A DNA stretch of 10,741 nucleotides from Deinococcus radiotolerans. Its GTDB lineage: Bacteria > Deinococcota > Deinococci > Deinococcales > Deinococcaceae. How positions within the stretch are numbered: the first letter of the stretch is position 1; the number at the start of each line of letters is the position of its first letter. Where the stretch lies: positions 1 to 10,741 of the forward strand of contig NZ_BMPE01000037.1 of the NCBI RefSeq assembly GCF_014647435.1, given 5' to 3'. Below the pieces are notes generated by a model. The model was not told the origin of the DNA. It saw only the letters and a program-made list of their open reading frames with translations, and made no database searches. This document shows, piece after piece, positions 1 through 7,158 of the stretch. The translations under genes were made by a program, and so were the position numbers.

Positions 1-194
1 ATCCGGATGGCTTGCTCAGCCAAGGTGTGCGCAATGGTCAACAGCGCCTTCTCGAAGTCCATGGCAGCGGACATGGCCTCAACACTGTCCATGGCCATGT
101 CACTGGCTATCCCTTCGAGGACCTCCATCACGTCCGGGCCTTCGAGCGGGAGAGCGGAGACGGACAACGCAGGGCTGACCTTCTGACGGGGCAT
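1..194 (-). CDS. 5' part of an unidentified protein, cut by the window edge
   Basis: An ATG at 194-192 opens a frame that stays open for 64 codons to the left edge. The protein begins MPRQKVSPAL and continues with an acidic, methionine-rich stretch (about residues 20-47) and a predicted helix ending FEKALLTIAHTLAEQAIR. Codon use is plausible but less GC3-extreme than the central operon. No Shine-Dalgarno sequence precedes the ATG; the upstream bases CAGACT-TGACCT only loosely resemble the leaderless -10 arrangement seen elsewhere in this window. I do not recognise the family. An acidic, helical N-terminus of this kind occurs in some transposases (ISKra4-like ones, for example), but nothing visible proves that. 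The rest of the gene lies outside the window. Confidence 0.4.
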   Translation of the reverse strand, partial: MPRQKVSPALSVSALPLEGPDVMEVLEGIASDMAMDSVEAMSAAMDFEKALLTIAHTLAEQAIR

Positions 195-588
195 AGGTCA
201 AGTCTGCCACGACGCATCATCGTGCTTCCGTTCTGTCCTCAGGCTCTAAGTGTCGTGAACAGATCCCGCCCCAGTGCGTCATGGGTACGCGTGTTCTCCC
301 GGATATGAGTACAGGACCGGATGCGTTGTAGTGCCCGAACGCGCACCTCTCGCCCCCACGAATGCCCGGTCCGCGGTCACAACAGCCCACCTATGGGCGG
401 GCAACAACGTCATCAGACGGGCAGTCAGGAGAATGCGGGCTGCCGTGTTCAGTACCCCCTCAGCCTGCGGCCGGTCGGGACGCTGGACGCGGCGGCAGGG
501 CGGCCTTGCGCATCAGGTGTCCCGCGTGGGTGAGCTGACCTGTCCTGCACGTTCGTTCCACAGGGCGGACGGAGGTAAGCTCAGGGGC
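195..588. other. Region without a convincing gene, upstream of the permease
   Basis: About 390 bases separate the partial minus-strand frame from the permease start. A plus-strand frame is open from 274 in phase with the permease, but its translation has mixed third-position use and no family resemblance, so I treat it as an open leader and not as coding. I see no convincing -35/-10 pair and no strong terminator. If the left partial gene belongs to an insertion sequence, its terminal inverted repeat would fall here, but I cannot identify one. Confidence 0.5.
571..576 (+). promoter_or_regulatory. Ribosome binding site deciding the permease start
   Basis: GGAGGT lies 12 bases before ATG 589. 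The spacing is long, and an AGGGG (583-587) sits closer. Together they favour 589 over the upstream in-frame ATGs at 274 and 433. Confidence 0.5.
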
Positions 589-1746
589 ATGAGACCCGCG
601 GAGCGCTGGCATCTCGCCGCGCGGGGCCTCTCCAGGCGCCCCGTCCGGACGCTGCTGACCCTGCTGGGCGTCGTGATTTCGGTGACCAGCATGATCCTGT
701 TCCTCTCGCTCGGGCAGGGCTTGAAAGGCCAGTTCCGGGAGGAACTGCGCAGCGCCGGTCCGGACGTGCAGGTGGCCCGGCCGGCGCCGCTGAGTCTCCT
801 GCCCCTGCCGAATCTGCCCCGCAGCGTGGTGGCCGCGGTGACCGCCAACGCGGCGGAGCTGGGCGTGACCGGCGTCACGCCTGTGGTCGCGCAGATCAAG
901 CAGGCGCTCGACCCCACGCAGAGCGCCGTGTATTACGGTCTGCCCGCCCGTGAGGGCCTGCAGGCGCTCTTCCCGCAGGTGCGGGTCGCCCGGGGGCGGC
1001 TGCTGCAGGCCTCGGACGAAGGGCAGGCGGTGGCCGTTCTGGGTGCGGTGGCGGCCCGGAATCAGCAGCTGGGCGTGGGGGACGAGTTCATGATCACCCG
1101 GCGGGCCCGGGTGCGGGTGATCGGGGTGCTCGAACCGCAGCAGACGCTGACGGATACGTTCACGTTCCTGCCCCTCACCGGCGCGCAGCGGGCCCTGGGG
1201 CTGGGGGACCAGCTGTCCTTCGTGGCGCTGCGGCTGCGGGACCCGGAGAGGGCGCCCGAGGTGGCGGCGCAGCTGCGCCGGATCACGCATCTGGACGTCC
1301 GGACGCGTGAGGACGTGCTGTGGTCTTTCAGTGCGCTGCTGGGCCGCGCGGACCTCCTGAGCTTGGTGCTGTCGCTCGTGTCGCTGGGCGTGGGCGCCCT
1401 GGGCGTCGCCAACACGATGCTGATGGCCGTTCACGAGCGGACCCGCGAGTTTGGCGTGCTGCGGGCCATGGGGGCCCGTCCCGGGTTCGTGGGCCAGCTG
1501 GTGATCGCCGAGGGCCTGCTGCTGGCCGTGGTGGGGTGGAGCGCCGGGGCGCTGCTGAGTATGCCGGGCGTGTGGGCGATCAACCACCTCACGCAGCGGG
1601 TTGCAGGACTGGACGGGGCGGCGTTCTCACCACAGCTGCTGGGCCTCTCACTGGGGCTGAGCCTGCTGCTGGGCCTTCTGTCCGGCCTCTGGCCCGCGTA
1701 CCGGGCCGGGCGCACGAGCATCGCCGAGGCGCTCGGGCAGTGCTGA
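589..1746 (+). CDS. MacB/FtsX-type ABC transporter permease
   Basis: Inner-membrane permease of the MacB/LolC/FtsX superfamily, which works with a separate ATPase to drive export or lipoprotein/lipid handling at the outer face of the membrane. The 385-residue protein has the usual layout: a short basic N-terminus, TM1 at about 21-41, an extracytoplasmic domain of roughly 210 residues, then three C-terminal TM segments at about 255-280, 304-330 and 350-372. The loop after TM2, with its ERTREFGVLRAMGA stretch (about 283-296), is the conserved FtsX signature. I chose ATG 589 because it follows GGAGGT (571-576), and MRPAERWHLAARGLSRRPVRT is a typical permease start; the frame is open farther upstream but does not look coding there. 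No ATPase gene lies on either side. Its stop overlaps the next gene by 7 bases, implying co-translation. The transported substrate is unknown. Confidence 0.9.
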   Translation: MRPAERWHLAARGLSRRPVRTLLTLLGVVISVTSMILFLSLGQGLKGQFREELRSAGPDVQVARPAPLSLLPLPNLPRSVVAAVTANAAELGVTGVTPVVAQIKQALDPTQSAVYYGLPAREGLQALFPQVRVARGRLLQASDEGQAVAVLGAVAARNQQLGVGDEFMITRRARVRVIGVLEPQQTLTDTFTFLPLTGAQRALGLGDQLSFVALRLRDPERAPEVAAQLRRITHLDVRTREDVLWSFSALLGRADLLSLVLSLVSLGVGALGVANTMLMAVHERTREFGVLRAMGARPGFVGQLVIAEGLLLAVVGWSAGALLSMPGVWAINHLTQRVAGLDGAAFSPQLLGLSLGLSLLLGLLSGLWPAYRAGRTSIAEALGQC

Positions 1747-2285
1747 GGGCGCGCGCCCTGGGCGCCCTGCCCCTCCTGCTGACGGTGCTGGCCCTCGGCG
1801 CGTGGGTGCAGGGCCTGGGCGGACATGGCCTGCTGCTGGCGGTGGGCCTGCAGGTGCTGCTGATGTGGTGGGCGCTGTACGTGCTGTGGGCGTGGCCCCC
1901 GCCGCTGCGAGGAGCGTGGTTCCGCGTGAAGGCCTGGGAAGTGCCGCTGTACCGGCGCCTGGGCGTCTACCCGTACATGGCGCTGCTGCGCGCGCTGGGC
2001 TGGGAGCGGCTGCGGCGTCAGGCGCAGGGGTTTGACGGAACGCGCCTCACCCTGGGCCGCTACGAGCGCTTCACCCGCGAGGCTGAATTCAGTCACGCGC
2101 TGCTGGGGCTCGTAACCCTCGGGCTGGTGGGGGTCACGGCGCTGCGCGGCCAGGGCGATACGGCCGCCTGGTTGCTGCTGACGGGCGTCGTGTGCCACGG
2201 GTATCCCGTGATGCTTCAGCGCACCCTGCGGGTGAGGCTCGAGCGATTGATGCGGAGGTCCACGCCTCAGGCCGACCCCCGCTGA
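1740..2285 (+). CDS. CrtO-like acyltransferase (glycosyl-diaponeurosporenoate acyltransferase family)
   Basis: A 181-residue membrane protein resembling staphylococcal CrtO, which transfers a fatty acyl group to the sugar of a glycosylated carotenoid. Visible similarities, compared from memory: FRVKAWEVPLYRRLGV (61-76), matching the F-Y-V-R-K-W block of CrtO; TREAEFSH (112-119), matching its E-x-x-H region; and YPVMLQRTLRVRL (155-167), matching the Q-R-Y-N-R-x-R-L block. Hydrophobic segments lie at about 7-25, 30-51, 118-135 and 143-158. The start is GTG 1740, which overlaps the permease stop by 7 bases; an ATG-only search would instead place the start inside the permease. The natural acceptor here is unknown. 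The nearby glycosyltransferase gene makes a glycolipid acceptor plausible (inference). Alternative: an uncharacterised membrane protein of similar topology. Confidence 0.6.
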   Translation: MLRARALGALPLLLTVLALGAWVQGLGGHGLLLAVGLQVLLMWWALYVLWAWPPPLRGAWFRVKAWEVPLYRRLGVYPYMALLRALGWERLRRQAQGFDGTRLTLGRYERFTREAEFSHALLGLVTLGLVGVTALRGQGDTAAWLLLTGVVCHGYPVMLQRTLRVRLERLMRRSTPQADPR

Positions 2286-2299
2286 CGAGCGGAGCGGCA

Positions 2300-2327
2300 G
2301 AGGCGGGGTCCAGGCCCGCCCCACCTC
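2300..2327. terminator. Possible bidirectional terminator between convergent genes
   Basis: GAGGCGGGG (2300-2308) pairs with CCCCACCTC (2319-2327) with one mismatch; an alternative inner stem is GGCGGG with CCCGCC. It lies in the 40-base gap between the convergent CrtO-like and PLD-like genes and reaches into the PLD stop codon. No T-tract follows on either strand, so the call rests on position and stem only. Confidence 0.35.
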
Positions 2328-3834
2328 AGGGGAATGACCGTAGCCACCAGGGCAGCGTGACGGGCTGCGCCTGCCGCCACTCGTCCTCGAAGGTGGCCTG
2401 CACCGCCGTGATGGCCGCCGGGTCGCTGGTCGCCAGGTCGTACTCGGTCAGGCCGCCCGGTCCGAACGACGAGAAGTGCAGGTTCGTGCTGCCGACCACG
2501 GTCATGGCGCCGTCCACCACCGCCGCCTTGGTGTGCAGGCGGTGCGCGGACCAGCGGGCCTCCAGATACCCGTCCAGACCGAGGGGGCGCAGTTCGGCCT
2601 GCAGGCTGCCCAGCAGGGTCAGCGCCTCGGTCTGCAGGACCGGCGCGCGGTCCAGCACCAGCCGCACGTGCACGTGCCGCTCGCGGATGGCCGAGACGAT
2701 CGCCTGCCAGACCGGGAGGCCGCGCGTGTCCAGGGGACAGCCGCCTGGGGCCGTGAGGCTCAGGTCGCAGGCCAGGTCGCCACTCACCTGCGACTGCAGC
2801 AGGTCGATGCGGGTCTGAGCCGCGCCGAACAGCGCGGTCAGCGCGGCGTCACCCGATCCGTACCCACTGCGGCGGTACAGCCCATACACCCGCGCCTCGC
2901 CCGCCGGTGCCGGCGGGCCCCACCAGATCAGTGGGTCGGGCGCCGCCTCGTCCACCAAGTGGCAATCCTGGCGCGCGGTCGCCGCCGCTGCCTCTGCCGT
3001 GCAGCGCAGCGCGCGGCTGCTGGACCAGGCGTCCCGGAAGGCCGCCGCAGCGTGCCGCGCGACCGGCCCCCGGACCGACAGCGCCACGTCATGCACGGCC
3101 GAGCCGCCCGGCACGGCCGCAGGCAGATGCAGGGCGCTGATGTTGAAGCCGCCGGTGATGACCTCCTGCCCGTCAATCACGATCAGTTTCATGTGACTGT
3201 GGGGAACGGCGTAGCGGTAGTTGGCGAGGTCCAGCCGCCAGCCCGCCTCGGGCGCGCCGGTGAGGGGCAGGCCAGCCGACAGCAGGTCCCGGGCGGCGTT
3301 GAAGGCGTTGGCGGTGGGATCCAGCGGCGCGTCGAAGCGGACGCTGTTGCCCAGCAGTACCCGCACGGTCAGGCCCTGCGGGTACCGTTCCGGATGCGCC
3401 TGCACCTGCCGGCGCAGCTCCGACAGGGTCTGCGCCAGGCGGAACCCGGGTGCGTCCGGGCCGCCGTCCCAGACCATGTTGGCGATGAGGACGTCCCGCT
3501 TTGCGGCCAGGATCTGCTGCCCGAGCGCCTCGTAGGGTGCAAACGGGTGCGTGTCGTCGCCGGGAAAATGCTGGAGACCTTCGAAGCGGTTACCGCAGCT
3601 CAGGGCGGCGCCGGCGCCCAGCAGCTGGTCGTACAACACCCGGTCCAGCGGCGCGTCCGGCCGGGGACACGCGGGCGCCGTGTCCAGCCCATCCAGGGCA
3701 GCGGCGTTGGGTGGCGGTAAGGCGCCCCGCAGGAGCGTCAGCTGGCCTACCCGCAACTCGCGGACGGTGTCCTGAGCCGAGGTTGAGCTCAGAAAGAGCA
3801 GGGCCGTGACGAGCAGCCGCGCCACCCACGTCAC
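2326..3834 (-). CDS. Secreted phospholipase D-like (HKD) protein
   Basis: A 502-residue member of the PLD superfamily, whose members hydrolyse or transfer phosphodiester bonds in lipids or nucleic acids through a phosphohistidine intermediate. Both HxKx4D motifs are intact: H214-K216-D221 (HMKLIVID, followed by GGFN) and H434-K436-D441 (HTKAAVVD, followed by GSTN). The N-terminus MTWVARLLVTALLFLSSTSA is a signal peptide with likely cleavage after A20, so the enzyme acts outside the cytoplasmic membrane. At least six cysteines in the mature part (56, 80, 278, 291, 356, 366) could form disulfides. The start is GTG 3834, preceded by GAGGGG about 4 bases away. It follows the glycosyltransferase on the same strand after 210 bases. 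The substrate cannot be read from sequence: cardiolipin-synthase-like, lipase or nuclease activity are all possible. Confidence 0.9.
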   Translation of the reverse strand: MTWVARLLVTALLFLSSTSAQDTVRELRVGQLTLLRGALPPPNAAALDGLDTAPACPRPDAPLDRVLYDQLLGAGAALSCGNRFEGLQHFPGDDTHPFAPYEALGQQILAAKRDVLIANMVWDGGPDAPGFRLAQTLSELRRQVQAHPERYPQGLTVRVLLGNSVRFDAPLDPTANAFNAARDLLSAGLPLTGAPEAGWRLDLANYRYAVPHSHMKLIVIDGQEVITGGFNISALHLPAAVPGGSAVHDVALSVRGPVARHAAAAFRDAWSSSRALRCTAEAAAATARQDCHLVDEAAPDPLIWWGPPAPAGEARVYGLYRRSGYGSGDAALTALFGAAQTRIDLLQSQVSGDLACDLSLTAPGGCPLDTRGLPVWQAIVSAIRERHVHVRLVLDRAPVLQTEALTLLGSLQAELRPLGLDGYLEARWSAHRLHTKAAVVDGAMTVVGSTNLHFSSFGPGGLTEYDLATSDPAAITAVQATFEDEWRQAQPVTLPWWLRSFP

Positions 3835-4044
3835 CGTTCCCCTCGGGCGGTCAGGCGGGCGCGTCCCCTTCCGTCCGGGTGCAGCCGCCCTGGGCTGTCC
3901 AGCAGGCGCCTCACGTGCGTGAACTCGCCGGGCACCTGCCGCGCAGGGACGGCCCGCTCAGGTTGACCCCGGGCGGAGGTACGGGGGAGCAGAGGGCCGC
4001 CGCCGGTCCGGGCCCACGCCGGCCATCCACGGTAGGGTGCGGCC
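3835..4044. other. Gap between glycosyltransferase and PLD genes
   Basis: These 210 bases hold no clear promoter or terminator. A 73-codon minus-strand frame (4052-3831) bridges the gap: it starts GTG, overlaps the glycosyltransferase stop by 8 bases, and ends in a GTGA overlap with the PLD start. Its translation is rich in Arg, Pro and Gly with only moderate third-position GC bias and no recognisable motif, so I do not call it a gene. See the separate finding. Confidence 0.4.
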
Positions 4045-5313
4045 TCAGGCACGCCCGGTCCCAGGCAGCAGTCGCTCGATCAGGTCCGCGGCCTCTCGGG
4101 GCGCGTCGTGGGCGCGCAGCTCAGCGCCCATCGCCGCCGCCCGGTTCCGGACACGGTCGTCCTGAAGGACGCGGCGTACGGCGCGGCGTACCTGCTCAGG
4201 CGTGGGCCGGGCCGTTTTCAGGTTGACCCCCACGCCAGCGTGAGCCACGCGGGCCGCCACCTCCACCTTGTCCTCACTGCCGCCGCCGACCACGCAGGGC
4301 ACGCCGGACGTGAGGGCCTGCTGCACGCCGCCGTACCCGCCATTGGAGACGTACACCGACACGTGCGGCAGCACCTGGGAGAACGGGACGAAGGGCGTGA
4401 CCCGCGCGTTGGGCGGCGGTGGGCCCGGCAGATCCTCCGGGCGCACGCCGGCAGCGATCACCAGCACGTCCTCACCCTCCAGCGCGTTCAGGGTGGGCAG
4501 GATCAGGTGCCGGGGGTCCGTGGCGAGTGTGCCCTGTGTCACCATCACCACGGGCCGGGTGGCCGCCTGCACCTCCGGCCACCACGCGGGGAGCGCCCGG
4601 CCGGGCGCCTCTGGAATCAGGGGCCCGATGAACTGCAGGTGCGGTGGCAGGTCACTGCGGGGGTACTCGAACGCGGGCACGGTGGGCTGCAGCATCAGGC
4701 TGGGCGCCACCGGCGGCGCGAAGGCCCGCCCGGGCAGGCCCAGCCGGCGGCACAGGGCGGAAAGGTCGCGTGAGACGGGCGCGAACAGCAGGCGCGTGCC
4801 CCAGGTGAGGATGCGGTTGCGTAGCGGGCCCAGCGCCGATCGGGCGGGCGGCACGCCCAGTCCGAACGGCGCGGTGTCGCGGCTCGGAATGCCCAGTGGC
4901 AGGACGCCCAGCAGCGCGCAGGGTGGACCACCGAGCTCCTCGTGCAGCAGGGCCGCCGCGACCGTCTGATCCGCCAGGACCACGTCATGCGGCCACGTGC
5001 GCGCCAGCTCCCGGAGATCCTGCAGTTGTCCTTCAATCTGCCCGACGAAGATGTGCTGGACATCGAACAGCAGCTGCCGCAGGCCGCGCCGCTCATCCCG
5101 GCCTGGAAAGGCGGCACCGAACGCGGCGTCATCGTAGTCGCGGGCGTGAACGAAGGGCTCCCAGGGTGCGCCCGCTGCCTCAGCGTGCGCGGCGTACTTG
5201 CGCCCGGTGTACCAGCGCACTGCGTGCCCGCGCGCGCGCAGTTCCCGCACGACCGGCGCCAGCGGCAGGACGTGCCCGGCAATGGGTTGGGAGGCGATCA
5301 GGATGCGGGCCAC
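4045..5313 (-). CDS. GT1/MGT-type UDP-sugar glycosyltransferase
   Basis: A 422-residue GT-B fold glycosyltransferase of the UDP-glycosyltransferase (GT1, macrolide-type) family, which moves a sugar from a nucleotide donor to a small lipophilic acceptor. The N-terminal half has the ILIASQPIAGHVLPLAP start with H14 at the usual catalytic-base position. The C-terminal donor half has VTQGT (258-262), FVPFSQVLPH (308-317), NGGYGGVQQAL (324-334) and GGSEDK (344-349). The classical HGG of the donor signature is NGG here, a variant known in a bacterial branch of the family. The start is GTG 5313, with AGGAGG four bases upstream (5318-5323), overlapping the hydroxylase end by 16 bases. As the last gene of the polyketide operon it most likely glycosylates the phenolic product; CrtX-like carotenoid glycosylation is an alternative. 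Confidence 0.88.
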   Translation of the reverse strand: MARILIASQPIAGHVLPLAPVVRELRARGHAVRWYTGRKYAAHAEAAGAPWEPFVHARDYDDAAFGAAFPGRDERRGLRQLLFDVQHIFVGQIEGQLQDLRELARTWPHDVVLADQTVAAALLHEELGGPPCALLGVLPLGIPSRDTAPFGLGVPPARSALGPLRNRILTWGTRLLFAPVSRDLSALCRRLGLPGRAFAPPVAPSLMLQPTVPAFEYPRSDLPPHLQFIGPLIPEAPGRALPAWWPEVQAATRPVVMVTQGTLATDPRHLILPTLNALEGEDVLVIAAGVRPEDLPGPPPPNARVTPFVPFSQVLPHVSVYVSNGGYGGVQQALTSGVPCVVGGGSEDKVEVAARVAHAGVGVNLKTARPTPEQVRRAVRRVLQDDRVRNRAAAMGAELRAHDAPREAADLIERLLPGTGRA

Positions 5314-6467
5314 GGGGCCTCCTGGTGGCTCAGCCAGCCCATCGTGAACGCGCGGGCCAGCGCCGGCTGGATGGACGGCGCCAGCAGCGCGCGCAGCGCT
5401 CCGTCCCGCAGGTGCCCGCCGAGTCCTCTGGCGGGGCGGCCGAAGAGCATGTTGAACTCCGCCTGACGCGCGGCCAGCCGCGCGAGCTGCCGGCGCCGGC
5501 GCTCGTAGCGGCGCAGCGCCGGTTCCGCTGCGGCGCGGTCCACGGCCGCCTCAGGCAGCAGCGGCGCGAGCGCGGCGGCGTCCAGCCAGCCCAGCGTCAT
5601 GCCCTGCCCGCCGATCGGACTGACCTCATGCGCCGCGTCCCCAATGAGAAGGACCCGGCCCGCGACTAGCCGCCGCGCCAGGTGCCGCCCGACCCCGAAG
5701 GCACTCAGCATGCTGCAGTCGCCGGCCGGCAGGGCGAAGCCCGTGCGCGCCCGCACGAGTGCCGCGAGGTCCGGCGCCTGCGCGCCGCGCCAGAGCGCCC
5801 CGGTGCGCGCCACCCAGCGGCGCCGCTGACCGGGCAGCGGAAAAGCTTCCACCACGCCGCCCGAGCCCAGAAAAATGGCCGCCGCGTCCCGGAAGGCGGT
5901 CGTGTCCGGAAAATCGCCCATCAGGTACGTGTCCGCGTACGCGCCGCCCGGGAAGTCGATGCCGCAGAGGTCACGCACGCGGCTGCGGGTGCCGTCCGCC
6001 CCCACGACCACGCGCGCCGTCCACTCCTGCACGCGGCCACCCGAGCGGGCCGTCACCTGCACGTGCGGGCCCACGTCACGCAGCGCCTGAACCTCCACGC
6101 CGCGACGTAGCGTGCCCGGGGCGAGCTGCGCCAGGCGGCGCTCAAGGAGCCCCTCGGTCTCCTGCTGCGGCAGCGAAAGGATGAAGGGATAGCGGGCCGA
6201 CGCGCCCTGAAAACTCAGCTCACCCAGCAGGTGCCCGTCCCCCCGAACCTGCCCCCGGCGGATGGGCACGCCCCGCTCGAGGAACGCCGCCGTCAGGTCC
6301 AGCGCCTCGAAGGCCTGCAGGGCCGGCGGGTGGATGCCGATGGCGCGCGAATGCGTGCTGGGCGCCGTCCGCTGTTCCAGGACCGCGAAGTTCAGGCCCC
6401 GCTGCGCCAGCAGGCACCCGAGGTACAGGCCCACCGGGCCCCCCCCGACGACCAGCACGTCAAGCAT
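5298..6467 (-). CDS. FAD-dependent aromatic hydroxylase (SrsC-like)
   Basis: A 389-residue class A flavoprotein monooxygenase (FAD_binding_3, UbiH/PheA type), of the sort that hydroxylates phenolic rings using NAD(P)H and O2. Motifs in order: GGGPVG (8-13) with E31 ending the second beta strand of the Rossmann fold; SRAIGIHPPAL (40-50); GADG (156-159), the NAD(P)H/FAD 'DG' motif; and GDAAH with PIGGQGM (276-290), the 'GD' motif. It starts at ATG 6467, inside the last codons of the methyltransferase (8-base overlap), and ends under the glycosyltransferase start. In Streptomyces griseus, SrsC plays this part by converting methylated alkylresorcinols to hydroquinones and quinones, so the same role is inferred here. 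A full-length family member with no broken motif. Confidence 0.88.
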   Translation of the reverse strand: MLDVLVVGGGPVGLYLGCLLAQRGLNFAVLEQRTAPSTHSRAIGIHPPALQAFEALDLTAAFLERGVPIRRGQVRGDGHLLGELSFQGASARYPFILSLPQQETEGLLERRLAQLAPGTLRRGVEVQALRDVGPHVQVTARSGGRVQEWTARVVVGADGTRSRVRDLCGIDFPGGAYADTYLMGDFPDTTAFRDAAAIFLGSGGVVEAFPLPGQRRRWVARTGALWRGAQAPDLAALVRARTGFALPAGDCSMLSAFGVGRHLARRLVAGRVLLIGDAAHEVSPIGGQGMTLGWLDAAALAPLLPEAAVDRAAAEPALRRYERRRRQLARLAARQAEFNMLFGRPARGLGGHLRDGALRALLAPSIQPALARAFTMGWLSHQEAPWPAS

Positions 6468-7158
6468 GAACGCTCTGGTACGTCAGCAGGTGCCGGAAGG
6501 GAAAGAGCGGCTGCACCTGCCAGCCGGGGGGCGCCAGGGCCGCGAGTTCAGCGCGGGTAAAGCTGCGCCGGATGGACAGGGGACCGTCCTCGCGGATGAA
6601 CGTGCCGGGGAACGCCAGGCTCAGCGGGGTAAAGAGCCGGTAGGCCAGGGCGCTGCGCGTGAGGTCACTGTGCAGCACTCGCCCCCGGCAGAGCTGCTCA
6701 CAGTCCCGCAGCAGGGCCGTGAATTCCTCGCCCGTGAGGTGATGAAGCAGGTGGTTGGAAGTCACGAAATCGAACCGCTGACCCTCCCGCACGAGGTCGC
6801 CGCTCAGTGCAGCGCGGAAGGTCACGTCCGCCGAGGTGGGCTGCGCGGCGGCGTACGTGATGGCGCGCGCGTCCGCGTCGATGGCCGTCACCTGAAGCCG
6901 CAGCCCGTCCCGCCGCGCCCAGGCCGCGAGGTGGCGCGCCACGTCCCCACCACCGCAGCCGATATCCAGCAGCGTCATCGTCCGGCCCGGGATCAGCGCT
7001 GGACGCACCGCCGTGCGGTATACTCGCCGCCAGCCGGACACCAGGGCGTTGAGCAGCTCGAAGCGGGCGTAGGTTCGCCGCAGGGTGGACAGGTCGCAGT
7101 CCGGCTCATCCATGCGCTCACGCGCACTGACCTCCCGCCGCGAGAAATCCACGGCCAT
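6460..7158 (-). CDS. Class I SAM-dependent methyltransferase
   Basis: A 232-residue Rossmann-fold methyltransferase. Motif I is LLDIGCGGGD (63-72), the acidic ribose-binding region is AIDAD (92-96), and NHLLHHL (135-141) corresponds to motif IV and its neighbourhood. The N-terminal block around ARERMDEPDCDLSTLRRTY (12-30) resembles that of methyltransferases often found beside type III polyketide synthases. The start is ATG 7158, which overlaps the synthase stop in a TGATG; the frame is open upstream but only as a shadow of the synthase. The likely job, by analogy with SrsB, is O- or C-methylation of the alkylresorcinol or pyrone, or of its hydroxylated form. A UbiE/UbiG-like quinone role is the main alternative. 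Confidence 0.88.
   Translation of the reverse strand: MAVDFSRREVSARERMDEPDCDLSTLRRTYARFELLNALVSGWRRVYRTAVRPALIPGRTMTLLDIGCGGGDVARHLAAWARRDGLRLQVTAIDADARAITYAAAQPTSADVTFRAALSGDLVREGQRFDFVTSNHLLHHLTGEEFTALLRDCEQLCRGRVLHSDLTRSALAYRLFTPLSLAFPGTFIREDGPLSIRRSFTRAELAALAPPGWQVQPLFPFRHLLTYQSVHA

Noticed and set aside
274..588. In-frame N-terminal extension of the permease
   Set aside because: Cys/Arg-rich, no permease homology expected there, weak codon bias, and a better start with ribosome binding site exists at 589.
460..1587. 375-codon minus-strand frame
   Set aside because: Antisense shadow of the permease; Gln/His/Arg-rich with no motif.
2476..3720. 414-codon plus-strand frame
   Set aside because: Antisense to the PLD gene, which has both catalytic motifs and a signal peptide.
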